Source: Gemmatimonadota bacterium
GTDB taxonomy: Bacteria > Latescibacterota > UBA2968
DNA length: 11,846 bases
Direction of reading: 5' to 3'
NCBI GenBank assembly: GCA_002714465.1
Contig: PAXL01000063.1
Location: 3,410-15,255, forward strand
Shown here: in pieces, positions 1-4,603 of the stretch
Layout of the letters: every line of letters begins with the position of its first letter
How positions within the stretch are numbered: the stretch's first letter is position 1
Translations under genes and position numbers: made by a program
The notes under the pieces: generated by a model
The model's database searches: none
Seen by the model: the letters and a program-made list of their open reading frames with translations, nothing else
Told to the model about the DNA's origin: nothing

Positions 1-2
1 CC

Positions 3-503
3 GAGGAAGGCTGGGACCGTCCGTTCTGCACACGCACCTTCGACCGGACTGGCGTGGTCCGCCGCGCCCGTGGTTCCAAGGTAGCTGGCGAGCTTGTGTT
101 CCTCGTGGACACCTCCGGCTCCAACGTCAACCGGATGGGTCCGATGCTCGACAAGGTGCAGGAGGTGCTTGACCAGTTCCAGCCCCGCCTCACCCACGTT
201 GTCCCCTGCGACACACGGGTCCACGCGACCCACGAGGTGGACGCTGGGGGCCAACTCCCCGAGACCCTTGAAGGTGGCGGCGGCACTCTGCTCAAGCCAG
301 CCCTCGACTGGGCCGAGGAGAACGCACCCAACGCGGACGGCATCATCTACCTGACCGACGGCTACACTTGGAGATACGACTGGGAGGAGATGAGAGAGCC
401 ACACTGCCCCGTCCTGTGGCTGTGCTTCGGCTACCACGCCCCCGAGGACATCGGTGTCACCTGCTACCCGTTCGGCGAGAGAGTCGCCATCAACATAGCT
501 TAA
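3..503 (+). CDS. VWA-like (DUF2201-type) protein, 5'-truncated by window edge
   Basis: The reading frame is open from the first in-frame codon (position 3), so the GTG at 54 is probably internal and the gene starts outside the window. What remains is a von Willebrand factor A fold. It has a MIDAS metal-binding motif DTSGS (bases 108-122), a downstream GGGGT supplying the MIDAS threonine, and a LTDG strand end supplying the aspartate. The residues just before it (GWDRPFCTR) resemble the W-x-R-P segment that precedes the VWA domain in DUF2201-type 'VWA-like metallopeptidase' proteins. In bacteria such proteins usually partner with a MoxR-type AAA+ ATPase, so such a gene just upstream is expected but not visible. 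The exact role in phages is unknown. Family assignment is by remembered pattern, and the MIDAS residues are read directly. Confidence 0.8.
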   Translation, partial: EEGWDRPFCTRTFDRTGVVRRARGSKVAGELVFLVDTSGSNVNRMGPMLDKVQEVLDQFQPRLTHVVPCDTRVHATHEVDAGGQLPETLEGGGGTLLKPALDWAEENAPNADGIIYLTDGYTWRYDWEEMREPHCPVLWLCFGYHAPEDIGVTCYPFGERVAINIA

Positions 504-530
504 CCTGAAAATAGAAAACTAGTTACCATG
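498..530 (+). repeat. Degenerate copy of the left half of the 97-bp promoter element
   Basis: GCTTAAC, then an A-rich stretch (GAAAATAGAAAAC), then GTTACC and the next ATG. This is the same order and nearly the same spacing (TTAAC, 17 nt, GTTA) as in the elements at 1106 and 2298 (TTAAC, 18 nt, GTTAA). The right half with the -35 and -10 boxes is absent, so it is not a promoter by this evidence. It begins across the stop codon of the upstream gene and ends at the start of the next one. It may act as an A-rich translation leader. Confidence 0.5.
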
Positions 531-791
531 AGAGATCTAATCCAAACGATGTGGCTGCGACTGTTCGTCCTTGCCGCCAGCAAGATGGGCTTCCGCTACA
601 TCATCCCTTACGACGAGGACATGGTCGTCCACGTTGCCGAGTCCGAGACCGCCCTGCTTGCGTCCTGCCGCGACTACGTCGCCGCTCACGAGGCCGAGCA
701 GGCCGAGAGGAAGCGCGAGGCGTTTGCCGAGGCAGACCACGCCACTCCGGTCGAAGATGTAGACTATGTAATCCTTACCCGTGTAGAATAA
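528..791 (+). CDS. Small unknown protein (87 aa)
   Basis: Not recognised. The protein has a short hydrophobic N-terminal stretch (MWLRLFVLAASKMG). A conserved-looking middle (YIIPYDEDMVVHVAES) is followed by a charged, probably helical segment rich in Glu, Ala, Lys and Arg (AAHEAEQAERKREAFAEA) and a C-terminal strand-like tail (VDYVILTRV). No Shine-Dalgarno sequence precedes the ATG. The 24-bp gap from the VWA-like gene is the A-rich degenerate repeat. It is probably co-transcribed with the VWA-like gene, and its stop codon overlaps the next start in TAATG. The codon bias matches its neighbours. The hydrophobic start could be a poor membrane segment, but it is too short and broken by charges for a confident call. 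Confidence 0.65.
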   Translation: MRDLIQTMWLRLFVLAASKMGFRYIIPYDEDMVVHVAESETALLASCRDYVAAHEAEQAERKREAFAEADHATPVEDVDYVILTRVE

Positions 792-1111
792 TGAACGCTG
801 TTTCTGATCTTAGAAAGATGGGGCTGGAGTGCGGGGACACCATCAAGGTCCGCGACGAGGGCCGTGCCGAGCTGTGGATACCCGACGCCCACGACAGGGC
901 TTACCCTCCTGCCGAGTGGGACGGCCATGACGGGACCGACCCTGACTGCAAGCACCCACCAGAAGAGATGGTCATGGTCCGCTTCGAGACCAGCAAGTTC
1001 TGGGAGCCGATGCACATGAGCTACATCGAGCAGGACAAGGACGAGTGGACGAAAGAAGACTGGGAAGATTTCCATGCTGACGACCGCATCAACGACGGGG
1101 GTTACGCTTAA
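791..1111 (+). CDS. Small acidic unknown protein (106 aa)
   Basis: Not recognised. The start ATG overlaps the upstream stop (TAATG), which suggests translation by termination and re-initiation, since no Shine-Dalgarno sequence is visible. The protein starts MNAVSDLRKMGLECGDTI and is rich in Asp, Glu and Trp. The N-terminal third (GDTIKVRDEGRAELWIPD) reads like beta-strands. The C-terminal third (DKDEWTKEDWEDFHADDR) is a strongly acidic helix. The overall charge is negative. Acidic small phage proteins often bind host proteins or mimic DNA, but nothing here proves that. Its stop codon lies inside the first bases (GCTTAAC) of the 97-bp promoter element, so transcription units A and B meet here. 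Confidence 0.65.
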   Translation: MNAVSDLRKMGLECGDTIKVRDEGRAELWIPDAHDRAYPPAEWDGHDGTDPDCKHPPEEMVMVRFETSKFWEPMHMSYIEQDKDEWTKEDWEDFHADDRINDGGYA

Positions 1112-1202
1112 CTCAAAAATAAAATATCCAGTTAACACTCGCTTAATTTATTTGCAGAAAGTCGTTGACTAAATCCCACCACTCTGTTATAGTATCACCA
1201 TG
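1106..1202 (+). repeat. 97-bp promoter-bearing repeat, copy 1
   Basis: Aligned without gaps to 2298-2394, 90 of 97 positions are identical by my hand count. The element runs from the stop codon of one gene to the ATG of the next. It holds an AT-rich left half (AAAAATAAAATAT, GTTAAC, TTAATTTATTT) and a sigma-70-like promoter on the right. The stretch from just before the -35 box to just after the -10 box is identical in both copies. Confidence 0.95.
1165..1193 (+). promoter_or_regulatory. Sigma-70-type extended -10 promoter, leaderless geometry (copy 1)
   Basis: The -35 box is TTGACT (1165-1170), the spacer is 17 bp, and the -10 box is TATAGT (1188-1193). TG lies one base upstream of the -10 box (extended -10). 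The -10 box is followed by six bases and then the ATG at 1200, so a normal start site about seven bases downstream falls on the A of the ATG. AT-rich tracts upstream of -35 could serve as an UP element. Confidence 0.85.
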
Positions 1203-1400
1203 CCGCACATCAACCAAAGCATCACCGACCTTTTCGAGGACGCCCGTCCCAAGGGTCTCCCGAGGCCCGAGGTGGTTGCCCGAGTCCTGCAAGACATCAA
1301 GGACTCCCTGCACGACGGACCCCGAGACTACGCCGACTTCGACGCACATCAGATTGCTCAAGAGATCGACGAACTGGAAAGAGAGAACCATGAGAGCTGA
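1200..1400 (+). CDS. Small unknown protein (66 aa), probably translated from a leaderless mRNA
   Basis: Not recognised. The protein (MPHINQSITDLFEDARPKG...) is acidic and largely helical by composition, ending in a Glu-rich helix (AQEIDELERENHES). The start is chosen because the ATG sits exactly six bases after the -10 box of a strong promoter, leaving no room for a ribosome-binding site. An overlapping frame opens at a TTG at 1165, inside the -35 box, upstream of any transcript from this promoter, and is rejected as a start. The gene overlaps the next one by 11 bp (1390-1400), so the two are likely translationally coupled. It is the first gene of unit B. Confidence 0.75.
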   Translation: MPHINQSITDLFEDARPKGLPRPEVVARVLQDIKDSLHDGPRDYADFDAHQIAQEIDELERENHES

Positions 1401-1611
1401 AGAAATAGAACTGCAAGTAGCGACCATCCGCATGGCGCTAGATGACGACTCACCATTCAAGGGGATGATAGACTTGCGGGGTCTTGATAGCCTGTCTGCC
1501 GAAGATGCCCATGAAGTATGGGAAGCAATGGGGGAGGAACTACAAGAAAAGTTTAACGCCACTTACCTCCGTGAAGATCAAACGCAAACCACTCCCAACG
1601 ACCTCCCTTGA
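1390..1611 (+). CDS. Small acidic unknown protein (73 aa)
   Basis: Not recognised. The ATG at 1390 is preceded by the purine-rich GGAAAGAGAG, a fair Shine-Dalgarno sequence, and lies inside the end of the upstream gene. This is better supported than the longer in-frame extension to 1165, which would overlap the whole 66-aa gene. The protein is mostly acidic helix (RAEEIELQVATIRMALDD, SAEDAHEVWEAMGEELQEKF) with a short Thr/Gln/Pro-rich tail. It is one of five consecutive small genes in unit B, an arrangement typical of phage early regions that encode host-directed small proteins. No specific function can be given. Confidence 0.65.
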   Translation: MRAEEIELQVATIRMALDDDSPFKGMIDLRGLDSLSAEDAHEVWEAMGEELQEKFNATYLREDQTQTTPNDLP

Positions 1612-1621
1612 GAAGAGGAAC

Positions 1622-1723
1622 ATGGCTCGTCACGCCATGCCCCCTCCGACCACCCGTCACCGAGACCAGAAGAAACATGCGCGGAAGACCGCGTGTCGCA
1701 AACCAACCAACAACCAATCCTGA
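1622..1723 (+). CDS. Small very basic peptide (33 aa)
   Basis: This is a short open frame whose product is rich in Arg, Lys and His (ARHAMPPPTTRHRDQKKHAR...) with almost no acidic residues, unlike its acidic neighbours. Its ATG follows GAGAAGAGGAAC, one of the best Shine-Dalgarno sequences in the window at good spacing, and it begins 10 bp after the upstream stop. That supports translation despite the small size. It overlaps the start of the next gene by up to 31 bp in another frame. A nucleic-acid-binding peptide is possible. Equally, translation here may serve to carry ribosomes to the next gene. Confidence 0.45.
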   Translation: MARHAMPPPTTRHRDQKKHARKTACRKPTNNQS

Positions 1724-2223
1724 TCATGCAATTTCAACCTGAGTTCCTTTCCATCAACATCGTCCTTGAGCTTAACAGTTGTGCTATCGACACTGATTAT
1801 CCGGTTGACGAAACCAACTCAAGGAACCCGTCTAGCCTCGTAGCAGACACACTTGAGGCGGCGGTCAACGAGGCAGAGTTTCAAATGCACGACATAGATT
1901 TCCATGAGTGCGATGATTGCGGCACAGTCAATTTCGTCCTGACCGTCCGCCCTGATCGGTGTGACGTTGAGGGCTGTGACTGTGGCTCCCCCCGTGGCGA
2001 GCGATACATCTCAGCCTCGGACGTTGTGCGTATTACCCATCTGATCGGGGAGGTGGAGGAGGTCACCTCCTTTGAGGTCTCGGCTACCAGCAAGCTGTTG
2101 GAGGCAGACCGTGAGCGCAACTCCGTCAAGGTGGACGAGAGGTGGTGGGACGAGTTTAAGAACTGCGACATCCGCAAGGAGGGCGAAGCGGGTAACGATA
2201 AAAAGAAACTTCTACTTAACTGA
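1693..2223 (+). CDS. Unknown protein with a cysteine cluster (176 aa; or 165 aa from ATG 1726)
   Basis: Two in-frame starts are possible. GTG at 1693 has GGAAG five bases upstream. ATG at 1726 has no Shine-Dalgarno sequence but lies just after the stop of the 33-aa frame (TGATCATG). Numbered from the GTG, Cys73-x2-Cys76 and Cys90-x4-Cys95-x-Cys97 lie in a strand-rich middle and could bind zinc. The N-terminal region reads as beta-strand (FLSINIVLELNSC), with a helix around residues 50-63. The C-terminus is charged and ends in a basic segment (NDKKKLLLN). I do not recognise the family. The segment ISASDVVRITHLIGEVEEVTSFEV looks like an ordinary folded domain. It is the longest gene of unit B and may be its functional centre. 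Confidence 0.7.
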   Translation: MSQTNQQPILIMQFQPEFLSINIVLELNSCAIDTDYPVDETNSRNPSSLVADTLEAAVNEAEFQMHDIDFHECDDCGTVNFVLTVRPDRCDVEGCDCGSPRGERYISASDVVRITHLIGEVEEVTSFEVSATSKLLEADRERNSVKVDERWWDEFKNCDIRKEGEAGNDKKKLLLN

Positions 2224-2227
2224 GCGC

Positions 2228-2308
2228 ATGACTGCAACCCTCTTCCTGATCCTTGTCCCCCTCGTCCTGCTCCTCGTTCTCCGGCGGAAGCGGGAGAGCT
2301 TAACTTAA
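2228..2308 (+). CDS. Single-pass membrane microprotein (26 aa)
   Basis: The protein is short: MTATLFLILVPLVLLLVL followed by RRKRESLT. The first 18 residues form one uninterrupted hydrophobic helix and the basic tail marks the cytoplasmic side, so the N-terminus is predicted to be outside (type III-like or N-out). The ATG lies 5 bp after the previous stop, so coupling is likely; only a weak GAG precedes it. The gene ends inside the second 97-bp promoter element. The size is below that of known holins, which usually have more residues and more membrane segments. A small membrane effector is another option. The hydrophobic composition and tight spacing make chance less likely but do not exclude it. 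Confidence 0.5.
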   Translation: MTATLFLILVPLVLLLVLRRKRESLT

Positions 2309-2394
2309 AAATAAAGTTTCCAGTTAACAACCGCTTAATTTATTTGCAGAAAGTTGTTGACTAAATCCCACCACTCTGTTATAGTATCATCATG
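2298..2394 (+). repeat. 97-bp promoter-bearing repeat, copy 2
   Basis: Second copy of the element at 1106-1202: same length, no gaps, seven substitutions. Five of these lie in the AT-rich left half, one is just before the -35 box and one is in the base run before the ATG. The -35 box, spacer and -10 box are unchanged, which suggests either recent duplication or selection on the promoter core. Confidence 0.95.
2357..2385 (+). promoter_or_regulatory. Sigma-70-type extended -10 promoter, leaderless geometry (copy 2)
   Basis: TTGACT (2357-2362), 17-bp spacer, TATAGT (2380-2385) with an upstream TG. Six bases separate the -10 box from the ATG at 2392. As in copy 1, transcription should begin at or next to the start codon of the alpha-CTD-like gene. 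Confidence 0.85.
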
Positions 2395-3420
2395 GCAAAC
2401 ATTACATCTATCCGGTCCTTCCTCAAGGACACTCAAGCTGGGCTTGATCTGCTCTTGAGCTTGACCGACGAACAACTGGAGTCCCGTGAGAAATTCGGGG
2501 ACATGAAAAACATGCTGCTCACCGAGCGCGAGGCCGCCGACAGGCTCGTCACGGAAATCCGTGAGTGGCACTTGGACCATGTGACAGGCTTCGGCTTCAA
2601 GGCGAAGAAGCGTCACCTTGAGGAGGCCCTCGAAAATTTCGAGATGGAGCGTTCCTCGGATCTGTTTGCCAAGCCGACAAGCACCTACACTCCGGCGGGA
2701 GAGGGGGAAACCTACACTCCCCTTGTGGCCGCAATACGGGCGGCGGAGGCCGAAGAGGGGAAAATCAGGATAGAGGGGAAAACCTACACTCCCCTCCTTA
2801 GTCGCACTCCCCTTATGGACGCAATGCGGGCTGCGGCGGAGTCCGAGGCCGACGGCAACGTCGATGCTGCCCCTCTCGACGAGCCAGAAGAGAGAGTCCC
2901 AACTCTCGCGGAGGTTATCGCGGCCCCCATCGACGACCGTGAGGAAGAGGAAGTTCAACCTCCCCTCCTCGTAGACCTCTTCGCCGAGAACGTCGAGCCA
3001 TGCGATGACGAGGAGCCTGACCCCGCCGCGAGGGCAACGTCTCTCTACGATTCCATCCGTAGGCTCGACCTCCGCAAGACGGCTACTGCCGCATTGGAGG
3101 ATGCCGACATTCGTAACCTCGGGCAGTTAATCAGTCAGACCCCTGACTATCTTCTCAGCCTGCCACAATTCGGGACGGCATCTCTGGACGATGTGGTGGA
3201 GGGACTCAAAGCCCTCGGCCTTGACTGGCCCAACGGGGAGCGTGCGAAGGAGGCCACCTCGGATGCTCAGGAAATTCTCCGGCGCAACTCCGCATACGCA
3301 CGGGCCTATTACAGGAAGCACCGGAAGAAGATTCTGAAACAGCAATCGGATTACAGGCGGGATGTCCGTAATAAGCTCCAGAAACTGGAAGACATTTCCA
3401 ACGAAGGGGGGGACCAGTAA
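2392..3420 (+). CDS. 342-aa protein with an RNA polymerase alpha-CTD-like domain
   Basis: The N-terminus (1-90) is helical and charged. Residues 98-150 hold imperfect TYTP repeats. Residues 155-215 are acidic and probably disordered. Residues 219-279 (starting YDSIRRLDLRKTATAALEDA) align without gaps to the C-terminal domain of the alpha subunit of bacterial RNA polymerase, a helical domain that binds UP-element DNA and activators. Against E. coli alpha, Gly296 and Ser299 are kept (Gly261, Ser264), but the DNA-contact residues Arg265, Asn268 and Lys298 fall opposite Thr230, Ala233 and Ala263. A basic tail (AYARAYYRKHRKKILKQQSD) resembles segments seen in phage DNA-binding proteins. The start is fixed by the leaderless promoter. 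A role in redirecting host transcription is inference; a general helix-hairpin-helix-like role is the alternative. Confidence 0.8.
   Translation: MANITSIRSFLKDTQAGLDLLLSLTDEQLESREKFGDMKNMLLTEREAADRLVTEIREWHLDHVTGFGFKAKKRHLEEALENFEMERSSDLFAKPTSTYTPAGEGETYTPLVAAIRAAEAEEGKIRIEGKTYTPLLSRTPLMDAMRAAAESEADGNVDAAPLDEPEERVPTLAEVIAAPIDDREEEEVQPPLLVDLFAENVEPCDDEEPDPAARATSLYDSIRRLDLRKTATAALEDADIRNLGQLISQTPDYLLSLPQFGTASLDDVVEGLKALGLDWPNGERAKEATSDAQEILRRNSAYARAYYRKHRKKILKQQSDYRRDVRNKLQKLEDISNEGGDQ
2683..2830 (+). repeat. Imperfect internal repeats encoding TYTP segments
   Basis: ACCTACACTCC occurs at 2683, 2710 and 2782. The two later copies are each preceded by a GAGGGG-A run. CACTCCCCTT followed by a GCAATRCGGGC sequence also occurs twice, about 90 bp apart. 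They encode TYTP and PLxxAxRAA segments in the linker before the alpha-CTD-like domain. Tandem duplication with drift is the likely origin. Confidence 0.6.
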
Positions 3421-3421
3421 C

Positions 3422-3820
3422 ATGTGGGTATTCACTAACAAAGGATTCTTCTCCATCGTGGAGGACCGTAACGACTCCACCAAATTGCTCGTCCGGTCTC
3501 GGATTAAAGGAGACTTGGAGCGGGTGTTCGACGACGCAATCGAACACTGTGGGGCGTTTATCACTGAGACCCCCGACGCCGACTACAGGTTCAGGGTCTT
3601 CCTCCCCAAGGAAATGGTGGTCGCGGAGATCGCCAGAGAGGTGAGCGAGATTGACTACGGTAACTTCAAAAATAGTTTTGCAGGTAACGCTGACCTCCCA
3701 TCCCCCCTTCGGGCCATTATGAAATACCACATGTCTGACGTATGGAGCGCGATGTGGGCCGCCCAGAAAGAAGCCAAGGAATGGGAGAAACATTCTGAAT
3801 CCTTTCCCAATTTGGGGTAG
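3422..3820 (+). CDS. Conserved unknown protein (132 aa, MWVFTNKGFFSIV family)
   Basis: The start at ATG 3422 is one base after the upstream stop and follows a strong Shine-Dalgarno run (AAGGGGGG about 10 bases upstream). It is preferred over an upstream in-frame start inside the previous gene. From memory, proteins with this layout occur widely in bacteria, plasmids and phages: MWxFTxxGFFSxV at the N-terminus, LLVRSRxKGDLERVF, then TPDADYRFRVFLPKE, then EIDYGNFKNS in the middle, and a C-terminal helix with a W-S-A-M motif. They have no established function. The compact alpha/beta pattern suggests a single folded domain. Co-transcription with the alpha-CTD-like gene is likely, and the tight spacing suggests coupled expression. 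Confidence 0.75.
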   Translation: MWVFTNKGFFSIVEDRNDSTKLLVRSRIKGDLERVFDDAIEHCGAFITETPDADYRFRVFLPKEMVVAEIAREVSEIDYGNFKNSFAGNADLPSPLRAIMKYHMSDVWSAMWAAQKEAKEWEKHSESFPNLG

Positions 3821-4019
3821 CTCCCCAATCGTGAGTGACTGAACATAGGTGTAATCCAAGAGCCTAAAGGTGTCTGTATCTTGAGCAAGGGTCAACTGAC
3901 TGAGCAGAGAGAGCAGAGCGCGAGTAGCCTAAATGATCTTTATCTGGATGGCGAAAGTTGGGGGTAACAAAAGTAATCCCTCCTCACATTTTACTTTCTA
4001 AACACATGATTAAAACGAT
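3821..4019 (+). other. Intergenic stretch without a supported gene
   Basis: About 200 bp between unit C and the unit D promoter. I see only a 22-codon open frame at 3933-4001 without a good ribosome-binding site, and a 6-bp inverted repeat (TTGGGG/CCCCAA, 3812-3828) around the previous stop codon without a T-tract. The sequence GTTGGGGGTAAC at 3957 is nearly complementary to GTAACCCCCAA at 4206. This could be the spacing region between two transcription units. Confidence 0.5.
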
Positions 4020-4047
4020 TGGACATTCTGTTAGATCCGTGTATAAT
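4020..4047 (+). promoter_or_regulatory. Sigma-70-type promoter with perfect -10, leaderless geometry
   Basis: TGGACA (4020-4025, five of six to TTGACA), 16-bp spacer, TATAAT (4042-4047). Six bases later there is a GTG (4054) in the frame of the downstream gene, which is the same -10-to-start distance as in the two ATG promoters at 1165 and 2357. Confidence 0.65.
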
Positions 4048-4053
4048 TCCGGC

Positions 4054-4209
4054 GTGGCTAAAATAATTGATGTCCGTAAATGGTTACCGTCGATGCGAAA
4101 AGGGTCTACCCGATACGTCATTGAAAAGGAACTGGAGGCCATCGCTTTAGAAGAAGCCGCACTCAAGCCGAGGGTGGATGCCATCCTCTACTTGCTCAAG
4201 AAACTGTAA
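4054..4209 (+). CDS. Small unknown protein (51 aa from GTG 4054; 67 aa from ATG 4006)
   Basis: Not recognised. The open frame extends upstream to ATG 4006 and TTG 3958, but neither has a Shine-Dalgarno sequence. A TATAAT promoter sits inside that extension with its predicted start site on the in-frame GTG at 4054. I therefore prefer a leaderless 51-aa product starting MAKIIDVRKWLPSMRKG. The second half is a clean charged helix (VIEKELEAIALEEAALKPRV...), possibly a coiled coil, ending in LYLLKKL. Small basic-then-helical phage proteins of this kind often dimerise or bind nucleic acid. It heads unit D, with the next gene 12 bp downstream. If transcription starts further upstream, the 67-aa form from ATG 4006 would be made instead. 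Confidence 0.6.
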   Translation: MAKIIDVRKWLPSMRKGSTRYVIEKELEAIALEEAALKPRVDAILYLLKKL

Positions 4210-4220
4210 CCCCCAATCCA

Positions 4221-4382
4221 ATGGACATGGCAACCTTGACCATCAGCACAGACAATGAATCGCAAGCCCGAGTCATCCTCTCACTTCTCACCGAAGCAGA
4301 AGAGAACGGGGAGCTGGACTTCTCGTTCGGGTGCCGACTCTCTGAGGTCCGAGAGAAAGTCGAATTTGACAGCTCCCTATAA
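4221..4382 (+). CDS. Small acidic unknown protein (53 aa)
   Basis: Not recognised. The open frame begins MDMATLTISTDNESQARVIL and has a second possible start at the third codon. The order is strand-helix-strand-helix: TLTIST, then SQARVILSLLTEAEENG, then LDFSFGCRL, then SEVREKVEFD. This looks like a real miniature alpha/beta fold rather than random coding. It has no Shine-Dalgarno sequence. It lies 12 bp after the previous gene and 4 bp before the next, filling a gap that would otherwise be empty in a tightly packed genome. It overlaps a longer frame on the same strand whose upstream part has poor, Ser/Arg-rich composition, which I take to be the shadow. Confidence 0.6.
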   Translation: MDMATLTISTDNESQARVILSLLTEAEENGELDFSFGCRLSEVREKVEFDSSL

Positions 4383-4386
4383 GCCT

Positions 4387-4500
4387 ATGAAAAAAGAACT
4401 AGCTACCTACGAGACGATCACTCTCGTCCTCGCGGCCATGGGAGGAACCATCCTCCTGCTCCATATGGGGCTGGCCCTTATCGAGTATTTAATTAAATAA
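4387..4500 (+). CDS. Single-pass membrane microprotein (37 aa)
   Basis: Starts MKKELATYETITLVLAAMGG and continues TILLLHMGLALIEYLIK. The stretch from about residue 11 to 34 is hydrophobic and long enough for one transmembrane helix, with a Gly-Gly in the middle and a lysine-containing start on the likely cytoplasmic side. The start is chosen because it follows the previous stop by 4 bp and removes a poor-composition extension. No Shine-Dalgarno sequence is evident. It is the second small membrane peptide in the window, after the one at 2228, but the two are not similar in sequence. Function is unknown: holin-like, membrane-anchored inhibitor, or other. It ends 4 bp before the predicted structured RNA. 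Confidence 0.5.
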   Translation: MKKELATYETITLVLAAMGGTILLLHMGLALIEYLIK

Positions 4501-4504
4501 CTTT

Positions 4505-4578
4505 AGCCGCTCAGGCATGGTGCGCGGGGAGATCCTGCGACGGGCTTAGCTAGTGCCCAATGAAACACCTGAGCGGCT
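4505..4578 (+). ncRNA. Predicted 74-nt three-way-junction RNA, unassigned
   Basis: Outer stem P1 is a perfect 11-bp inverted repeat, AGCCGCTCAGG (4505-4515) with CCTGAGCGGCT (4568-4578). Inside it, P2 pairs CGCGGG (4523-4528) with CCTGCG (4534-4539), including one G-T, around a five-base loop. P3 pairs GGGC (4542-4545) with GCCC (4555-4558). The region has no reading frame of its own and lies between unit D and the helicase promoter. No T-tract follows on either strand, so it is a poor intrinsic terminator. It is near tRNA length, but the 11-bp closing stem and lack of a T-loop argue against a tRNA. Direction is assumed from the flanking genes. Confidence 0.5.
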
Positions 4579-4603
4579 CTCTAAAAAATATACCATAAAG
4601 TTC

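Noticed and set aside
1165..1389. Extension of the 73-aa gene to a TTG at 1165
   Set aside because: The TTG is part of the -35 box and the extension overlaps the whole leaderless 66-aa gene; its composition is Ser/Thr/Pro-rich shadow.
3812..3828. Inverted repeat TTGGGG/CCCCAA around the stop codon of the 132-aa gene as a terminator
   Set aside because: Only a 6-bp stem and no T-tract follows on either strand; too weak to call.
3933..4001. 22-codon open frame starting MIFIWMAKVGGNK
   Set aside because: No convincing ribosome-binding site, no recognisable composition, and it overlaps the unit D upstream region; chance is likely.
3957..4216. Near-complementary GTTGGGGGTAAC and GTAACCCCCAA flanking the small gene at 4054
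   Set aside because: One mismatch in 11 with about 240 bp between; could be chance, and no transposase or target duplication is seen.
4366..4383. Perfect -35 box TTGACA followed by TATAAG just before the gene at 4387
   Set aside because: Only six bases lie between the two boxes, far from the 16-18 needed, and no other -10 fits.
4505..4578. The 74-nt structured region as a tRNA, hammerhead or HDV-like ribozyme
   Set aside because: The closing stem is 11 bp, no T-loop or proper anticodon arm is present, no CUGANGA core is seen, and the GGCATGGT similarity to HDV lacks the matching P1 partner.
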